A stretch of 51,958 nt of DNA, from positions 1-51,958 of the forward strand of contig JANYDC010000038.1 in the NCBI GenBank assembly GCA_025359965.1, written 5' to 3'. Numbering within the stretch: position 1 is the first letter of the stretch; each line of letters opens with the position of its first letter. Shown here piece after piece: positions 35,352 to 44,774 of the stretch. The position numbers and the translations under genes are program-made. The notes under the pieces are model-generated. The model did not search any database. It was not told the DNA's origin and was given only the letters and a program-made list of their open reading frames with translations. The DNA is from Pedosphaera sp. Lineage in GTDB: Bacteria > Verrucomicrobiota > Verrucomicrobiia > Limisphaerales > SXQI01.

Positions 35352-36845
35352 ATGAAAACACCATCACGGCTCACCACCACCGCCATCCTCACCACATTGG
35401 TTTCCATGACCGCCTCCGCCACAGCGGGCGATTACTCCCCAACAGCGGCGGCGCGGCCCAGCCCAGGCTACCTCAACGACTACATGAGGACGCAGGACCC
35501 CTACAACGCGGCCTGGGATATTGGAGCCCAAGTTCGCCTGAGGTACGAAGTAAAAGACAACTATGGAATCGTTGGTAATGGAGCGGCATCCATGGACTTC
35601 CGCAAGGACGGTGCTGATGTGGACAATGCCTACCTTTTGTACCGGATCAAACCCCGCATTGGCTACACTGCTGAGTGGTGGAATGCGATGGTTGAAGCTC
35701 GTCATTCCGACCAATCCGGCGACGAGCGCCGCCCAACCCAAACATCAAAACACGGCAGCCCAGAGGAGGATCAACTCGATTTACACCAGGCCTATGTCAC
35801 AGTGGGTAACCATAAAGAGTTTCCCCTCTCCCTCAAAGTGGGCCGCCAGGAATTGAGCTATGGCGATGAACGGTTGATCGGATCCTTTGCCTGGAACAAC
35901 CTCCAACGGACCTTCGAAGGTGCGAAAGCGCGGTGGCAGAATTCATGGTTTGCCGCAGATTTCTTCGGCACCCGACTCGTTGTTCCCAGGGACAACGTGC
36001 TAAACACAGTCAACGACTACGACTATTTTTCGGGGGCCTACGCCACCACCAAGAAAATCCCTCATCAGACCTCGGAATTCTATTTTCTGGCCCGCAACGC
36101 CGGCGCCGACTCGCCCAAAGCCTTTGCATCACAGGGAACCGTGCTTGTTCCTCTGGCAGGGCCGCGTGATATCTACACCATCGGTGCCCGTGGAAAATCC
36201 ACCCCCGGCGACTTGGGCAAGTGGGATTACTACTACGAAGGAGCCTACCAATTCGGCCACTTTAATGATTCGGCAACCAGTAAAAGCCTTGAGCACAGCG
36301 CCTACGCAGGAATGGCGGGAGCGGGCTACACGTTCTCCGATTCATTCGGCACACCCCGACTTGGCATTGAATACAATTATGGTTCGGGTGACAGCAATCC
36401 GAATGACAATAAGCACGAGACATTTGAAAATCTATTTCCCACAAATCACAAGTTTTATGGGTTCATGGATATGGCCTCCTGGCAGAATCTGAGCAACCTG
36501 CGCTTCCTCAGTTCAATCAAACCTCTGCCACGCCTGACACTCCTCGCCGAGGGGCACCTCTTTTGGCTCGCCGACACGCATGATAATTTTTACAACGTCG
36601 CAGGCGCAAGACGTGGAGGCGTGGCATCCACAGGAGGAAAAGGGTACGGGATCAACTCGGGTTACTCTGATTCTCTCGGCAGCGAAATCGACCTTATCGC
36701 CACGTATGTCATATCGCCTCAGGCCACAGTGGAAGCCGGTTTCGGCCACTTCTTCGCAGGTGAATACATCAAACAATCGCTGGAAAACATTGGCGGCAGC
36801 GATGACGCCAATTTCTTCTACCTACAATTGACCGTCAATTTTTGA
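35352..36845 (+). CDS. Alginate-export family outer-membrane porin
   Basis: The product has 497 residues from the ATG at 35352, which gives a clean signal peptide (MKTPSRLTTTAILTTLVSMTASATAG). The mature protein is beta-barrel-like with alternating aromatic residues, LRLRYEVKDNYG-type first strand and a C-terminal Phe (FFYLQLTVNF), as expected for outer-membrane insertion. Motifs VGRQELSYGDERLIGSFAWNNLQRTFEGAK and RLGIEYNYGSGDSN resemble the AlgE/Alginate_exp family. It lies between nrtD and the nitrate reductase genes, so it probably admits nitrate or related anions through the outer membrane. Confidence 0.8.
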   Translation: MKTPSRLTTTAILTTLVSMTASATAGDYSPTAAARPSPGYLNDYMRTQDPYNAAWDIGAQVRLRYEVKDNYGIVGNGAASMDFRKDGADVDNAYLLYRIKPRIGYTAEWWNAMVEARHSDQSGDERRPTQTSKHGSPEEDQLDLHQAYVTVGNHKEFPLSLKVGRQELSYGDERLIGSFAWNNLQRTFEGAKARWQNSWFAADFFGTRLVVPRDNVLNTVNDYDYFSGAYATTKKIPHQTSEFYFLARNAGADSPKAFASQGTVLVPLAGPRDIYTIGARGKSTPGDLGKWDYYYEGAYQFGHFNDSATSKSLEHSAYAGMAGAGYTFSDSFGTPRLGIEYNYGSGDSNPNDNKHETFENLFPTNHKFYGFMDMASWQNLSNLRFLSSIKPLPRLTLLAEGHLFWLADTHDNFYNVAGARRGGVASTGGKGYGINSGYSDSLGSEIDLIATYVISPQATVEAGFGHFFAGEYIKQSLENIGGSDDANFFYLQLTVNF

Positions 36846-36857
36846 CGAACGAACCCC

Positions 36858-36963
36858 TTTTGGAGTGCGGTGGCAGAGCGCAGCGCCGACACCACTTTGG
36901 ACTACAACGGCCAACCAAGGAAAAGCGGTGTCGCCGCTCGGCGCTCTGCCACCGCACTCCAAA
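36858..36963. repeat. REP-like long palindromic intergenic element
   Basis: The arm starting TTTTGGAGTGCGG (36858-36893) and the arm ending CCGCACTCCAAA (36927-36963) are inverted copies: 22 bp at the ends and 7 bp nearer the centre match perfectly, with a small unequal bulge between. About 33 bp separate the arms. It lies entirely between the porin and the DmsB-DmsC gene. The form, ending in TTTGGAGTGCGG, is like interspersed palindromes I associate with Verrucomicrobia genomes; this has to be tested by searching. It could also stabilise or terminate upstream mRNA. Confidence 0.75.
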
Positions 36964-36981
36964 GTCCGCCACGCTGAAGCG

Positions 36982-38610
36982 ATGAATCCCGAAACGGAAA
37001 TTCAGGAGCCAACCTTAATCGACCAACTTTTGGACGAGCAGAGGAGCCTGTCCGCTGTCGAACGATTCTCGCAGCGGCATGGAGACATGGACCAGCCTTT
37101 GCAGCAAAAATATTACCGGGACCTGCTGCCTGCCAATCCTCCTGGACCCGGCCAGCAGTACGCTTTTGAAGTCAACCTCGACACCTGTTCTGGCTGCAAG
37201 GCATGCGTGGCCGCCTGCCACAGCCTCAATGGACTCGACGAGGGTGAAAGCTGGCGCAATGTCGGTCTCCTTCTGACAACCAACGGGGAAGGCTATCAGC
37301 GCACCGTCACAACGGCCTGTCATCACTGCGTGGATCCAGCCTGCATGAACGGTTGCCCGGTGCTGGCTTACGACAAGGATCCCTCTACCGGCATCGTACG
37401 ACATCTGGATGACCAGTGTATCGGTTGCCAGTACTGCGTCTTGAAATGTCCCTACGACGTACCCAAGTATTCCGAGCGTCTCGGCATCGTGCGCAAGTGC
37501 GACATGTGCTCGAACCGGCTCGCCGCCTCGGAAGCGCCGGCCTGCGTACAATCCTGCCCCAACGAGGCCATTCGCATCACGGTCGTGGATCAGCAGGCTG
37601 CTCGCGATCAATATCAAACCTCCGGCACCAAAAATCAGGACGCAAACTCTTTTCTGCCCACTTCCCCCGCTCCTGAATATACCTTGCCCACAACCCTCTA
37701 TCACACACGTTCTGCAATGCCAGCCGGAGTTGTGGCGGGAGATGATGGATCACTCACTCCACAACATGCCCACTGGCCGCTGATCTTCATGCTGGTGCTT
37801 CTTCAGGCCGGAACAGGTTGCTTTCTGGTGGCTGCCGCGCTGGTTTATGGTGCTCAATCCGAAAATATTTGGCTTCTGACTGTGGCTGGAGCGGCATGGA
37901 CTCTCACTGGGCTGTTTGCCAGCGTGTTCCATCTGGGACGCCCCATGGGGGCATGGAGGATTTTCCTTGGCTGGAAAAAATCGTGGCTGAGCCGCGAGGC
38001 CATGGTGTTCGGGATGTTCGGTGGCCTGGCTGCAACCGTTCCCGCCATTCCTTTTATTAAAAAATTGTCCTTTCTCCCGCCCATACCTCCAATCATCGAG
38101 GCAAACCTTTTGGCGATGGCTGCCATGGCCGGGCTGGCGGGCACATTCGCCTCCATTATGCTTTACCACGACACACGGCGCGCGTACTGGCAATTCATCC
38201 TGACATTCACACGATTCAGCTCAACCATGCTAGTGCTGGGGCTCGCCACAGCCCTGGCAGTAAACGCCAGCCCCGAACACACCCGATCAATGGCAACCCT
38301 CCTCGGGCTTTGCTCCATCGGCAAACTGATTTGGGAATTGTCGCTGACCCGCCGCTGGCTGGGTAAAAACCGTGGCGCGCTCTATCGGAGTGCCCGTCTT
38401 TTAAGCGAACCTCTTGGAGTGCAGTACCGGTCACGAGTGGCTCTGTTAATAATGGGCGGCGCAGTGATTCCTTCTCTGATGCTTTTAGGCAATATCCACC
38501 CTGCCCTCGGAGCTTTGGCTGTTTTGCTTCTAACCGGTTCGGAACTGATTGAGCGGTATCTATTTTTTACGGCTGTGTCGCCGGATAAAATGCCCGGAGG
38601 TCCTTGGTGA
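36982..38610 (+). CDS. DmsB-DmsC fusion: four-cluster ferredoxin joined to membrane quinol subunit
   Basis: The product has 542 residues from the ATG at 36982; the frame extends into the palindromic element but that part is not protein-like. Residues ~60-200 are a DmsB/NrfC-type ferredoxin with 16 cysteines in four groups (69/72/75/79, 113/116/121/125, 146/149/152/156, 173/176/188/192), enough for four [4Fe-4S] clusters. Residues ~262-535 form about eight membrane helices of DmsC type ([28 protein letters not shown]). DmsB and DmsC are normally separate proteins; here one chain links quinol oxidation to an electron wire. The stop overlaps the nitrate reductase start (GTGA), so it is most likely that enzyme's electron donor. 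Confidence 0.88.
   Translation: MNPETEIQEPTLIDQLLDEQRSLSAVERFSQRHGDMDQPLQQKYYRDLLPANPPGPGQQYAFEVNLDTCSGCKACVAACHSLNGLDEGESWRNVGLLLTTNGEGYQRTVTTACHHCVDPACMNGCPVLAYDKDPSTGIVRHLDDQCIGCQYCVLKCPYDVPKYSERLGIVRKCDMCSNRLAASEAPACVQSCPNEAIRITVVDQQAARDQYQTSGTKNQDANSFLPTSPAPEYTLPTTLYHTRSAMPAGVVAGDDGSLTPQHAHWPLIFMLVLLQAGTGCFLVAAALVYGAQSENIWLLTVAGAAWTLTGLFASVFHLGRPMGAWRIFLGWKKSWLSREAMVFGMFGGLAATVPAIPFIKKLSFLPPIPPIIEANLLAMAAMAGLAGTFASIMLYHDTRRAYWQFILTFTRFSSTMLVLGLATALAVNASPEHTRSMATLLGLCSIGKLIWELSLTRRWLGKNRGALYRSARLLSEPLGVQYRSRVALLIMGGAVIPSLMLLGNIHPALGALAVLLLTGSELIERYLFFTAVSPDKMPGGPW
38596..38609 (+). promoter_or_regulatory. Ribosome binding site fixing the nitrate reductase start
   Basis: GGAGG at 38596-38600 is six bases before the GTG at 38607, which overlaps the upstream stop as GTGA. 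This is one of the few strong Shine-Dalgarno sequences in the window and decides for the GTG over a TTG one codon earlier. Confidence 0.75.
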
Positions 38611-40826
38611 GCACACGAGAAAAAAAGGCTCCTTCTCGAAAATCAAACATCTTCCGCCGTTGGGATGGAAAGCTGACGACTGAATTGGTGTTGGAACCCT
38701 CAAAGTTCGGCCTTGGTCACGTCCCAAAAAAGCTGACACCCAACGGAGCCACCACCTCGGTCTGCGGATTCTGTTCAACCGGCTGCGGATTGACCGTACA
38801 CCTCCGCGATGGCGCAGCCGTCAACCTGACACCCGACACCAATTATCCCGTGAACCTTGGCATGGCCTGCCCCAAGGGATGGGAAGCCCTGACCCCTTTG
38901 CAGGCCGACGACCGCGCCACAATCCCATACCTGCGCGATGCCAGCGGCAAATTGCAACCCGTGGAATGGGCGGTGGCTCTTGACGTTTTCTGCAAGCGAT
39001 TCAAGGAAATCCAACAAGCCCATGGAGCTGATTCAGTAGCCTTCATCAGCACCGGCCAGATGGTGACTGAGGAAATGGCGCTATTGGGTGCCCTGGCAAA
39101 ATTCGGCATGGGGATGTTGCACGGGGATGGCAACACGCGCCAATGCATGGCCACAGCGGTTGCAGCGTACAAGCAGTCCTTTGGCTTCGATGCCCCCCCT
39201 TACACCTATGCTGATTTTGAGGAATCCGATGTGATCGTTCTGGTGGGCGCCAATCTTTGCATTGCCCATCCCATCATGTGGCAGAGGGTTTTGCGAAACC
39301 GTCGCAATCCGAAAATTGTGGTCATCGATCCGCGCCGGACCGAGACCGCAATGAATGCAACACATCATTTCCCGATCCTTCCTAAATCCGACCTCTCATT
39401 TTTCTACGCGATAGCCCACGTTCTTCTGCGCGAATCCTGGGTGGACGCCGCTTTCCTCGAAAAATCTACGGAGGGTTTCAGCGATTTTGCCGCTCACTTG
39501 TCAGAATTCAGTCCCGCAGCCGTTTCAGAACTCTGCGGCATTCCTGTTGAAGGAATGGAGGAGTTGGCGCGATTGATCCACGAGGGAAAGCGCGTTTCAT
39601 TTTGGTGGACCATGGGAGTCAACCAAAGCCATGAAGGAACCCGCGTGGCCCAAGCCATCATCAACCTGGCGCTAATGACCGGCAATATTGGAAAGCCGGG
39701 CACAGGTGCCAACTCCATCACAGGCCAGTGCAATGCAATGGGGTCTCGATTATTCAGCAACACCACCGGACTGCTGGGTGGCCATGAGTTTACCAAGGAA
39801 GAGCACCGCGCCAAAGTGGCGGGGATTCTGAACATCCCGGTGGAGCGCATTCCCACAGTCAACAGTCTTGCCTACGACCAGATATTGGAAGCCGTCCGAA
39901 CTGGGAAAATTCGGGGATTATGGATCATCGCCACCAACACCGCCCATTCATGGATGCACCAGAATGATGCCATCGAAATCCTGGGGAAACTTGATTTTCT
40001 CGTGGTGCAGGACATGTACCACACCACTGAAACCGCTCAGGCCGCGCACCTGGTTCTGCCTGCCGCAGGCTGGGGTGAGAAGGATGGCACCTTTATTAAT
40101 TCGGAGCGAAGGTTCGGTCTCGCCAAAAAAGTATCGCGAGCACCCGGGGTTGCCTTGGCGGATTTCAACATCTTCAAACTAATCGCCAATCACTGGGGCT
40201 GCGGGGGGATGTTCTCACAATGGACCTCACCGGAGGCCACCCTTCAACTTTTGGGGCGGATATCAAAAGGCCAACCCTGCGACATCAGCGGCATTGCTGA
40301 CTACCGCATGATTGATAATGCCGGAGGCATCCAGTGGCCGCTTCCAGAGGGAACCCCTCTTCTTGAAACCGAGCGTCGGCTTTTTTCAGATGGATGCTTC
40401 TATCATCCAGGCGGCAAGGCAAAATTCATCTTCGCCAAAAGCACACCTCCACCCGAGGTGCCAGACGCCGCCTACCCGTTCATTCTACTCACCGGGCGTG
40501 GCACCTCCGCACAGTGGCACACCCAGACCCGCACGGCGAAATCGGCCGTTCTGCAACAGCTCTACCCCAAGGAATTGTACATCGAAATCAATCCGGCAGA
40601 TGCTGCCAGACTTGGGCTTTCGTCCGGGCAAAAGGCCAAGGTCACTTCACGCCGCGGACGGGCCGAAGCCAACGTCGTAGTCACGGCGTGTGTAAATCCA
40701 GGCCAAGTTTTTCTTCCAATGCATTATGCTGAGACCAACCGGCTCACCTATCCAATGGTTGATCCTTATTCAAGACAGCCCTCCTACAAATATTGCGCCG
40801 TGAGAGTACAGCCCTGCAAAAAATAG
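38607..40826 (+). CDS. nasA: Assimilatory-type nitrate reductase, molybdopterin catalytic subunit
   Basis: The product has 739 residues from the GTG at 38607. The N-terminal [4Fe-4S] site is CGFCSTGC...ACPKG (Cys53, 56, 60, 88; Lys90). The bis-MGD domain has a Mo-ligand-position Cys180 in [11 protein letters not shown], as in NarB/NasA/NapA, with [44 protein letters not shown] and the C-terminal [16 protein letters not shown] cofactor domain. There is no Tat or other signal, so it acts in the cytoplasm, reducing nitrate to nitrite. About 50 residues precede the first cysteine, longer than usual, and could dock to the DmsB part. The usual C-terminal extra [2Fe-2S] domain of some NasA proteins is absent. 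Confidence 0.9.
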   Translation: MSTREKKAPSRKSNIFRRWDGKLTTELVLEPSKFGLGHVPKKLTPNGATTSVCGFCSTGCGLTVHLRDGAAVNLTPDTNYPVNLGMACPKGWEALTPLQADDRATIPYLRDASGKLQPVEWAVALDVFCKRFKEIQQAHGADSVAFISTGQMVTEEMALLGALAKFGMGMLHGDGNTRQCMATAVAAYKQSFGFDAPPYTYADFEESDVIVLVGANLCIAHPIMWQRVLRNRRNPKIVVIDPRRTETAMNATHHFPILPKSDLSFFYAIAHVLLRESWVDAAFLEKSTEGFSDFAAHLSEFSPAAVSELCGIPVEGMEELARLIHEGKRVSFWWTMGVNQSHEGTRVAQAIINLALMTGNIGKPGTGANSITGQCNAMGSRLFSNTTGLLGGHEFTKEEHRAKVAGILNIPVERIPTVNSLAYDQILEAVRTGKIRGLWIIATNTAHSWMHQNDAIEILGKLDFLVVQDMYHTTETAQAAHLVLPAAGWGEKDGTFINSERRFGLAKKVSRAPGVALADFNIFKLIANHWGCGGMFSQWTSPEATLQLLGRISKGQPCDISGIADYRMIDNAGGIQWPLPEGTPLLETERRLFSDGCFYHPGGKAKFIFAKSTPPPEVPDAAYPFILLTGRGTSAQWHTQTRTAKSAVLQQLYPKELYIEINPADAARLGLSSGQKAKVTSRRGRAEANVVVTACVNPGQVFLPMHYAETNRLTYPMVDPYSRQPSYKYCAVRVQPCKK

Positions 40827-40871
40827 GGAGGCGTGGCGTTTTTTGTACAAACAGGGCAAATCGGCAACAAA

Positions 40872-40921
40872 TCATTCACTCGGTAAATGACTTGTTTCGC
40901 TCATGCGTTTCATGTGTGAAA
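40872..40921. promoter_or_regulatory. Two inverted repeats upstream of the flavoprotein-nirA promoter
   Basis: TCATT-N9-AATGA (40872-40890) and TTTCA-N4-TGAAA (40908-40921) lie in the 238-bp gap after nasA, about 80-130 bp upstream of a sigma-54-like element. The distance suits enhancer sites for a sigma-54 activator or sites for the LysR regulator, whose operator candidate uses the related words TTCAT/ATGAA. The short arms make chance a real possibility. Confidence 0.3.
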
Positions 40922-40998
40922 TTTATTCCAATCGCGTTTCCTCAAATTCCCCTTTCCACCACAGAATTCGAGCGTTGTTGGACTTGTACCACCGAAAA

Positions 40999-41014
40999 TG
41001 GCACCTGCCCTGCT
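40999..41014 (+). promoter_or_regulatory. Sigma-54 (-24/-12) promoter candidate for the flavoprotein-nirA pair
   Basis: TGGCACCTGCCCTGCT. The -24 hexamer is perfect; GG (41000-41001) and GC (41012-41013) are 10 bp apart, and the -12 block CTGCT has one mismatch to TTGC[A/T]. From the GC to the start codon is 52 bp, against 54 bp at nrtA. This suggests that the second half of the nitrate locus has its own promoter under the same control. Confidence 0.6.
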
Positions 41015-41064
41015 TAGCAGCCATAGGATGCCATAACAAAATCCGATTGACCGCAACTGAGTAA

Positions 41065-42828
41065 ATGCCGCCCATCCCTTTTATTCCCAATAATGCCCCG
41101 TTCACCGCCGACCAAAGAGCATGGCTAAATGGTTATCTGGCTGGATTTTTTTCCGATGCCGGGACGGCTGAAATCGTTGCGGTTGCTGAATCCGCTCCTG
41201 CGGAACCCCTGCTGGTACTTTACGGTAGCCAGACCGGCACCGCCGAAGGGATTGCCAAGCGCCTGGCCAAAGAGGCGGCCCAGCGTGGTTTCCAGCCAAA
41301 GGTCATGGAAGCCAATGCCTGCCCTGCAACTCAATTGGCCCATGAATCCAAATTGATCCTCGTCACCAGCACCTGGGGGGATGGCGAACCCCCGGACAAT
41401 GCCACCAACCTTTGGGCGCAACTCCAAAGCCCGGAACTCCCGCGTTTGGAAAACCTGTCGTTCTCAGTACTGGCCTTAGGAGATAAGAATTACGCTGACT
41501 TTTGTGGGGCGGGTAAAAAATTTGATGAGCGTCTCGCCGCATTGGGCGCAAAACGAGTCATGGATCGGACCGATTGTGATACCGATTATGAGACCGCTGC
41601 CAAGACATGGATAGCCAGCCTGTGGACAGCCATGGTCCCAGCTGGCGCAAGCTCCACATCCCAAGCCGCCGTATCACCCGTAGCCCAGGAGCCCGAACCA
41701 GTCGGCTTTGGCCGCAACAACCCCTTCCCTGCCCGCCTCATCACCAATCGCCGTTTGAATGCCCCCGGTTCCGCCAAGGATACCCGGCACTTCGAGATTT
41801 CATTGGAAGGATCCGGTTTGACCTACGAAGTGGGAGACGCCTTGGGGGTAATACCCACCAATTGTCCCGGCCTCGTCCAAGAGATCGTGCTTGCCCTGGG
41901 GTGCGATGGGGAAGAAGCCGTTCCCGATCCGGACGGAAAAGAGACTTCACTGCGTCACAGCCTCCTCACCAAATACAGCATCACTCAGGCACCTGCCGCT
42001 TTTCTCGAACAGCTTGCTGCCCGGGCAGGCGATGAAAAGCTGAGCCAACTCCTTAAACCCGAATCGAAGGCCGATCTGGATAAGTATTTACATGGTCGCG
42101 AAATCATTGATTTTCTTCTGCAATACCCTTCCGTAAAATGGTCGTCCGTCGCTTTTGTCGCGACTCTCCGGCGTTTGCAAACCCGGCTTTACTCCATTTC
42201 CTCCAGTCCCAAAGCCCACCCTGGCCAAGTGCATCTCACCATCGCGGCCGTGCGTTACGAATCTCTCGGACGCGCCCGTCGCGGAGTGTGCTCCACCTGG
42301 CTCGCTGACCGAGTCGAAGCCGAGACCCATGTGCCCGTGTATGTTCAGACCTCACACGGGTTCAGATTGCCCGAGGATCTCAGCCGCCCCGTCATCATGG
42401 TCGGACCTGGCACTGGAGTAGCTCCTTTTCGCGCATTCCTTGAGGAACGACGCGCCACGGCCGCCAAAGGTCCGAACTGGCTTTTTTTTGGCGATCAGCA
42501 GGCTGCCTGCGATTTTCTTTACCGTGAGGAGCTTGAGTCCATGCAAAAGGACGGCACCCTTACCAGGCTCGATACTGCCTTCTCCCGTGATCAAAAAGAA
42601 AAAGTCTACGTCCAAACCCGCATGCTGGAACATGCCGCCGAATTGTATCGATGGCTCGAAAGCGGCGCTCATTTTTACGTTTGCGGAGATGCCAAGCGCA
42701 TGGCCAAGGACGTCGATGAGGCCTTGCATCAGATCATCGGGAGAATCGGCGGCAAAACACGCGATGAGGCGACTGCCTACGTCGCCGCCCTCAAACAGGC
42801 CAAGCGCTATCAGCGTGATGTCTATTGA
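41065..42828 (+). CDS. CysJ-like NADPH flavoprotein (diflavin reductase) of the nitrite reductase system
   Basis: The product has 587 residues. Domains: short N-terminal segment with [13 protein letters not shown]; flavodoxin (FMN) domain with GSQTGTAE at 54-61 and [14 protein letters not shown]/connection domain with RLYSISSSP and GVCSTWLAD; and NADP-binding domain with [18 protein letters not shown] and [17 protein letters not shown], ending in the typical aromatic DVY. This is the CysJ/sulfite-reductase-alpha architecture, passing NADPH electrons via FAD and FMN. It precedes a NirA-type nitrite reductase by 24 bp, so it probably feeds that enzyme and not sulfite reductase; no cysH or cysD genes are near. 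Cytoplasmic. Confidence 0.9.
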   Translation: MPPIPFIPNNAPFTADQRAWLNGYLAGFFSDAGTAEIVAVAESAPAEPLLVLYGSQTGTAEGIAKRLAKEAAQRGFQPKVMEANACPATQLAHESKLILVTSTWGDGEPPDNATNLWAQLQSPELPRLENLSFSVLALGDKNYADFCGAGKKFDERLAALGAKRVMDRTDCDTDYETAAKTWIASLWTAMVPAGASSTSQAAVSPVAQEPEPVGFGRNNPFPARLITNRRLNAPGSAKDTRHFEISLEGSGLTYEVGDALGVIPTNCPGLVQEIVLALGCDGEEAVPDPDGKETSLRHSLLTKYSITQAPAAFLEQLAARAGDEKLSQLLKPESKADLDKYLHGREIIDFLLQYPSVKWSSVAFVATLRRLQTRLYSISSSPKAHPGQVHLTIAAVRYESLGRARRGVCSTWLADRVEAETHVPVYVQTSHGFRLPEDLSRPVIMVGPGTGVAPFRAFLEERRATAAKGPNWLFFGDQQAACDFLYREELESMQKDGTLTRLDTAFSRDQKEKVYVQTRMLEHAAELYRWLESGAHFYVCGDAKRMAKDVDEALHQIIGRIGGKTRDEATAYVAALKQAKRYQRDVY

Positions 42829-42852
42829 GCGAATTCCGAACGACTTTCATTC

Positions 42853-44631
42853 ATGACAGCACCCTCCCCCTTTGAATCCATCGCCGGCCAGACGCTCAAT
42901 AGCGAACAACGCGCCTATCTGGATGGCTTGTTTGCCGGGTTGAAAAACCGTGGCTTGAGCTTTGCTGACGTTGCGCCCGATGCTTCGTCAAATGTTTCCT
43001 CAGCCCCCACCCGCGATGTTGAAAGCCTGATTTTTGAGGAGCGCGTCAAATTCGAGCTCCACCCCCTTGATGCCTATCCACTGCTTCTTGAGGATGCATT
43101 GGCCAACCGCGCCCCTGAAAAGGAGAATATCTTTCGCTACAAATGGAACGGCCTGTTTTACCTCGCCCCACACAAGGAAGGCTACATGGCCCGCCTTCGC
43201 ATACCAGGGGGTCAGTTAAAAACCTTCCAATTCCGCGAAATTGCAAAAGTCGCCGACGAACTGACCACGGGCTACGTTCAAATCACCACCCGAGCTAATT
43301 TTCAGCTTCGACTGATTGAGCCGAAGGACACGCCCGAGTTCCTTCGACGCATTCAAAGTGTTGGCCTGCATTCCCGCGGCTCTGGCGCGGACAACATTCG
43401 CAATCTAACCGCCAATCCCACGGCCGGCATTGATCCCTACGAATTGTTCGACACCATGCCCCTCTGCCATCAGATGGGTCAGATTATCCTGAATAATCGC
43501 GAGTTCTATGACATGCCTCGCAAATTCAACATCGCCTTTGATGGGGGGGGATTGATAGGCACAGTGGAAGATACCAATGACATCGGGGTGAGTGCGGTCA
43601 ATGTGATTGATGGACAGCCCGGCATCGCTGCGGGGATATACTTTCGCATCAAACTTGGCGGGGCCACCGGCCACAAAGCTTTCGCGCACGATCTGGGGGT
43701 TCTGGTCAAACCGGAGCAGGTTCTCAAAGTCACTGCTGACCTCGTTCGCGTCTATGTGGCGAACGGCAACAGAGGTGACCGCAAAAAAGCCCGCCTCAAG
43801 CATCTGCTTGAAACTTGGTCACTCGAAAAATACCTCGCTGAGACAGAAAAACTTCTCGGCTATCAACTCCTTCGTTCCCCACTAAACGAGCACGGGAAGA
43901 GTCCTTTCGAGGCACCTGAAACAATACCGGAAACACCGCATTCACACGTCGGTGTTTTCGCCCAAAAACAAAAAGGGTTGAATTACATCGGCGTTGCCAT
44001 TCCCGTGGGGCAGATCACCCCCAAACAAATGCTGCGCTTGGCCGATATCGCCGACAACTACGGCTCTGGGGAAATCCGCCTTACAGTCTGGCAGAATCTA
44101 ATCATTCCGAATATTGCGGATTCCATGGTTGAAACGGTCAAGAAAGCCCTGGTTAAACTGGGATTCGATTGGCGGCAGTCCAATGTCCGTTCCGGCATCA
44201 TTGCCTGCACGGGAAACAGTTACTGCAAATTTGCCTCCTCCAACACCAAAGGCCACGCACTCCAATTGTCTGACTACTTGGATAAGCGTTTCAACCTCGA
44301 CCAGCCTATTAACATTCACCTAACCGGCTGCCCCAACTCTTGCGCGCAACATTACATGGGCGATATCGGCTTGCTGGCCACCAAAGTCAAAGTCTCAGGC
44401 GAAACACTCGAAGGCTATCACATTTTTGTGGGGGGTGGTTTCGGCAAAAATCAGGCTGTGGGCCGGCAAGTCTTCAACGGCCTCTCCGTGGAAGACACTA
44501 AATCAACCATTGCCAAAATGTTGAGTGCCTTCCAGAAGTCCCGCACCCCCGGTGAGACCTTCCAACAATTCACCACCCGCCACGACCTCAACGCCCTCCA
44601 AACCCTCTTCAGTGAAACCGCTTCAGTCTAA
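42853..44631 (+). CDS. nirA: NirA-type siroheme nitrite reductase
   Basis: The product has 592 residues. Siroheme/[4Fe-4S] cysteines are in CTGNSYCKF (Cys452, Cys458) and LTGCPNSCAQHYMGD (Cys493, Cys497). Two parasite-type nitrite/sulfite reductase half-domains are visible. NIRNLTANPTAGIDPYELFDT and TGYVQITTRANFQLR are typical of ferredoxin-nitrite reductase NirA, not of sulfite reductase CysI. The N-terminus has SEQRAYLDGLFAGL, echoing the N-terminus of the flavoprotein upstream. It reduces nitrite to ammonium in the cytoplasm. The likely electron donor is the neighbouring flavoprotein, or the [2Fe-2S] ferredoxin at 29662. Confidence 0.92.
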   Translation: MTAPSPFESIAGQTLNSEQRAYLDGLFAGLKNRGLSFADVAPDASSNVSSAPTRDVESLIFEERVKFELHPLDAYPLLLEDALANRAPEKENIFRYKWNGLFYLAPHKEGYMARLRIPGGQLKTFQFREIAKVADELTTGYVQITTRANFQLRLIEPKDTPEFLRRIQSVGLHSRGSGADNIRNLTANPTAGIDPYELFDTMPLCHQMGQIILNNREFYDMPRKFNIAFDGGGLIGTVEDTNDIGVSAVNVIDGQPGIAAGIYFRIKLGGATGHKAFAHDLGVLVKPEQVLKVTADLVRVYVANGNRGDRKKARLKHLLETWSLEKYLAETEKLLGYQLLRSPLNEHGKSPFEAPETIPETPHSHVGVFAQKQKGLNYIGVAIPVGQITPKQMLRLADIADNYGSGEIRLTVWQNLIIPNIADSMVETVKKALVKLGFDWRQSNVRSGIIACTGNSYCKFASSNTKGHALQLSDYLDKRFNLDQPINIHLTGCPNSCAQHYMGDIGLLATKVKVSGETLEGYHIFVGGGFGKNQAVGRQVFNGLSVEDTKSTIAKMLSAFQKSRTPGETFQQFTTRHDLNALQTLFSETASV

Positions 44632-44774
44632 GCATTCCACCCCGGCCCTTCTTGTCGGCAACTAGTCCCAACCACTTTTTGGCGCTAAAACCGACCCACA
44701 AACCCGCCCCTTGCCAAGGATTGTGGCTATGTCAGAATTACGGAGTGTTGAGCGGTAAAGCTCAACTGCCTGAT

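Noticed and set aside
36865..36981. Upstream extension of the DmsB-DmsC frame
   Set aside because: These 39 codons translate the palindromic element and its loop; the ATG at 36982 is the better start.
41065..44631. Sulfite reductase CysJI instead of nitrite reduction
   Set aside because: The siroheme enzyme has NirA-type motifs and lies directly after nasA; no sulfate assimilation genes are near.
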